8,486 nucleotides of DNA from Comamonadaceae bacterium. Its GTDB lineage: Bacteria; Pseudomonadota; Gammaproteobacteria; Burkholderiales; Burkholderiaceae_C. This document shows positions 6,620 through 8,486 of this stretch, in pieces. Below the pieces are notes generated by a model. That model was not told the DNA's origin, searched no databases, and saw only the letters and a list, made by a program, of their open reading frames with translations. How positions within the stretch are numbered: the first letter of the stretch is position 1; each line of letters starts with the position of its first letter. The position numbers and the translations under genes are program-made. Location: NCBI GenBank assembly GCA_024642025.1, contig JAHEBY010000095.1:1-8486 (forward strand). Reading direction: 5' to 3'.

Positions 6620-7090
6620 TCAGACTTCGCCGCCAAACTTCTTGGTCAGGTTGGCAATGTACTTGTCGACCAGCTTCTCGAATTCAGACTCCACCACAGG
6701 GACCACAATCATCTTCATGAGGCCCGGCAGTGGCACCGCTACGTCAGCATCGATTTTCAGTTCGATGAGGGTGGATTTTTTTTTGTCCGTGATCTTCCAG
6801 TTTCCACTAACCAGCGCATTGCCCACGCCCTTTACGGGTGTCCAGACGACCGTACCCTTGGTTTTGTTGGCAACATATTTTGAAGCGTAAATGGTTTGAA
6901 TGTTCACCTGCGAGGTGCCCACTTTCTCCATCTCCCAGCGGTAGACGCCTTCGCCCATATCGACAAGTTGGTTAACCTTGGGAAAATGGCTTGCCGACGA
7001 CGGAACGTCAGACAGCAAATCAAAAACGTCTTTGGCGGATGCCTTGACTTCAAATTCGTAACCGAGGTCTATGGAAACATTGACGGTCAT
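6620..7090 (-). CDS. SRPBCC (START-like) family protein
   Basis: This 156-residue protein fits the helix-grip fold of the SRPBCC superfamily. The first strand and helix are IDLGYEFEVKASAKDVFDLLSDVPSSASHFP (about 7-37). A series of beta strands follows (YRWEMEKVG, VNIQTIYASKYVANK, TVVWTPVKG, ALVSGNWKITDKK, STLIELKIDADVAVPLP), ending in a long C-terminal helix (about 124-151, MKMIVVPVVESEFEKLVDKYIANLTKK). The family binds hydrophobic ligands in a cavity between the sheet and this helix, and includes polyketide cyclases, CoxG and lipid-transfer proteins. No catalytic residue can be assigned. The protein has no signal peptide and should be cytoplasmic. The start is well supported by AGGAG at 7101-7097, 6 nt before the ATG. 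It is 140 bp downstream of the endonuclease/phosphatase-fold gene on the same strand. The ligand is unknown. Confidence 0.82.
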   Translation of the reverse strand: MTVNVSIDLGYEFEVKASAKDVFDLLSDVPSSASHFPKVNQLVDMGEGVYRWEMEKVGTSQVNIQTIYASKYVANKTKGTVVWTPVKGVGNALVSGNWKITDKKKSTLIELKIDADVAVPLPGLMKMIVVPVVESEFEKLVDKYIANLTKKFGGEV

Positions 7091-7160
7091 TCGATTCTCC
7101 TGTGCTGGTTTAATTTTGATAACGAAAGCAAGTCAGCATGCTAGCGTGTTGTGAACATTC

Positions 7161-7188
7161 TTGACATTTGCACTCTGTGCACAATACT
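7161..7188 (+). promoter_or_regulatory. rightward sigma70-like promoter with a dyad in its spacer
   Basis: A perfect -35 hexamer TTGACA (7161-7166) is followed after 16 bp by AATACT (7183-7188), a 4-of-6 match to the -10 consensus. The spacer holds a perfect dyad TGCAC-TCT-GTGCA (7169-7181), which could be an operator. It points rightward into the 3' end of a leftward gene, and I see no rightward gene downstream. A transcript would therefore be antisense. It may be chance. Confidence 0.3.
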
Positions 7189-7230
7189 TCCCAATAGACA
7201 CTTGCTGAGAGCAAACGACCCGCCGAAAGA

Positions 7231-8226
7231 CTAGTTTCGCCAGCGCAGAAGCGCTCGCACAAATCCGTGGTCACTGCGTGTATCGTCGCGGCCCTCATGC
7301 AGGTGGTCATTGAAATAGTCAACCCGCCGGACTTCTCCGCGCGAGAACTTGGAGGATTTGACCAGTTCTTCGCTTACCCATATCTGGTCCAGCGTATCTG
7401 GCCAGCCCTGATGGATAAAGGAATAGGCCACATCGCGTAGCAGCCCACCCTGGCTCTGAACATCGTATGCGTTGAAGAGCGCAGTATCGCGCGCGCTGCG
7501 ATCATACGCAATCGCCTGAGTGGCCGCCACCATCTGCGACGTAACCGCATGGGGAACGTCATTGAGATCCCCCATCATGATTAAAGGTTCGTTGGTGTCG
7601 CTTAGCAAGCGCACCACCACGCTGCGCAATGCTGCCGCTTCAGCCGCCCGCATGACCAGCGAGCGCAATATGCCGCGCGATGCCACGTGAGGGTCTTCGC
7701 GGTTTTCCAGTGGATCACCTGCATCGTCCTGCAAAAATTTGGGACGCTTGCTTTTGAGATGAACCACCAATACATGCAGCGTCACGTCCGGCTTCAGGGC
7801 AAGTTGAACGTGGAGCACCGGCCGTTCGAATTTCACGTGGGTGCCAAGCTCAGGTACGGGCACGATATCCCGTTCATCGAAAAGGTCAATTGAATGGACT
7901 TGCTTGACGGGCAGGCGGGTGACAAGCCCGACTCGTGGCGTTCCCAGGGCACCGTCCTCGGCACCGGGCACCATCACGCTGCTGTAATGCAGTCCGCTTC
8001 GTTGAACCGCATATTTCAGGGCATCTGCGTCCCAAACCTCTTGTACAGCAAGCACGTCTGCATCCAGCCGAGCAAATTGCGCTCCTAGCCAGGCGCATTT
8101 GGCTTCATATTCTGCGGGCTTGTACGGATCGCGGTTGTCGTAATAAACCCTGTTCGGCAGGGCAAGATTCAATAGGTTGGCAGTAGCTACGGTCAGAAGT
8201 GTGTTGTTGTCATTGATGGCTTGCAT
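7231..8226 (-). CDS. endonuclease/exonuclease/phosphatase (EEP) family protein
   Basis: This 331-residue protein has the four-layer EEP (DNase I/exonuclease III/sphingomyelinase) fold. Metal and catalytic residues are visible in order: Asn17 in TANLLNLA, Glu63 in VQEVWD, His156 in VVHLKSKRP, Asp220 and Asn222 in MGDLNDVP, and Asp319-His320 in RSDHGFV. Family members hydrolyse phosphodiester or phosphomonoester bonds in DNA, RNA, lipids or inositol phosphates using Mg2+. The substrate here cannot be read. There is no signal peptide, so it is predicted to be cytoplasmic. The long KSKRP-to-ALRS segment (157-201) between the His and GDLND motifs fits a bacterial subfamily I recall, annotated only as EEP family. 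The ATG at 8226 lacks a good ribosome site. It lies 52 bp downstream of the hydrolase gene on the same strand and may share its transcript. Confidence 0.87.
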   Translation of the reverse strand: MQAINDNNTLLTVATANLLNLALPNRVYYDNRDPYKPAEYEAKCAWLGAQFARLDADVLAVQEVWDADALKYAVQRSGLHYSSVMVPGAEDGALGTPRVGLVTRLPVKQVHSIDLFDERDIVPVPELGTHVKFERPVLHVQLALKPDVTLHVLVVHLKSKRPKFLQDDAGDPLENREDPHVASRGILRSLVMRAAEAAALRSVVVRLLSDTNEPLIMMGDLNDVPHAVTSQMVAATQAIAYDRSARDTALFNAYDVQSQGGLLRDVAYSFIHQGWPDTLDQIWVSEELVKSSKFSRGEVRRVDYFNDHLHEGRDDTRSDHGFVRALLRWRN

Positions 8227-8278
8227 GGGGCATTAGCTTGGGCCCGCACGCACCTTCTGTCAAGCTTGATTCTGCGCG

Positions 8279-8486
8279 TCAAGGTTCAAACGAATTGGCA
8301 GCTGTGGCCTGGTCCCAAATCTGTTGCGGGATATGCGTTGAGAGCTTGTGTACCGCTAGGTCGACCAGATCGACATGAATCTCGTGTCCGATGAACGGCA
8401 ACACCTCGGCTGTTACGTCACCACCCAAATCACGTAACCGAATCCCTGCCTGAACGGTGTGGGTGTAATGAACCGAGTCGTCAGTT
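8279..8486 (-). CDS. alpha/beta hydrolase of the phospholipase/carboxylesterase type, C-terminal part
   Basis: The last 68 codons before a TGA at 8281-8279 are visible, and the 5' part is cut by the window edge. The start of the fragment, TDDSVHYTHTVQAGIRL, fits the loop after the catalytic Asp in this family (GxxDxxVp). FIGHEIHVDLVDLAVHKL then carries the catalytic His in GHEI, and the protein ends soon after HIPQQIW. This order matches the C-terminus of the abhydrolase_2 group (YpfH-like carboxylesterases). The nucleophile serine would lie outside the window. The protein would hydrolyse carboxylic esters, with substrate unknown. The call rests on a short fragment. The EEP gene follows 52 bp downstream on the same strand. 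Confidence 0.62.
   Translation of the reverse strand, partial: TDDSVHYTHTVQAGIRLRDLGGDVTAEVLPFIGHEIHVDLVDLAVHKLSTHIPQQIWDQATAANSFEP

Noticed and set aside
1..8486. A defence, mobile or multi-gene novel system
   Set aside because: No transposase, integrase, CRISPR repeat, toxin-antitoxin pair or phage gene is present. The gene set reads as ordinary chromosomal housekeeping and single-gene enzymes.

Overview
The window looks like ordinary chromosomal DNA of a betaproteobacterium, most likely Burkholderiales and perhaps Comamonadaceae. The thiolase matches my memory of Cupriavidus BktB over its whole length, including the catalytic positions. The pseudouridine synthase is of the proteobacterial RluA type. 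One intergenic stretch resembles the dispersed repeats I associate with Rhodoferax/Polaromonas-type genomes. The taxonomic call is inference from recalled families, not from a search.

Left part (1-5069): the 3' end of a 2-oxoglutarate/Fe(II) dioxygenase gene reads rightward and ends 26 bp from the stop of a leftward thiolase gene (bktB). Upstream of bktB on the same minus strand are rluA, a soluble PAS-PAS hybrid histidine kinase, and a very small basic protein. Small protein, kinase and rluA are packed as an operon, with an 11 bp gap and then a 14 bp overlap. bktB follows rluA after a 107 bp gap and may be read through or have its own promoter.

Middle (4950-6294): a 129 bp divergent region separates the small protein from a rightward GNAT acetyltransferase. 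The acetyltransferase converges, with 37 bp between stops, on a leftward CAP/SCP-domain lipoprotein.

Right part (6295-8486): a 325 bp gene-free stretch holds AT-rich imperfect palindromes and short repeats. Then come a leftward SRPBCC (START-like) protein, a 140 bp gap with a promoter-like TTGACA element facing the 'wrong' way, a leftward endonuclease/exonuclease/phosphatase-family protein, and the 3' end of a leftward alpha/beta hydrolase gene cut by the window edge.

Functionally the window is a mix of central metabolism (beta-ketothiolase), RNA modification (RluA), signalling (hybrid kinase) and several single-gene enzymes. I see no tRNA, rRNA, CRISPR array, insertion sequence, phage gene or toxin-antitoxin pair. 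I do not see a convincing new multi-gene system. The more interesting items are small: the MAKGQ-type micro-protein ahead of the kinase, the kinase/rluA overlap, the orphan rightward promoter with a dyad in its spacer, and the repeat-like intergenic region.
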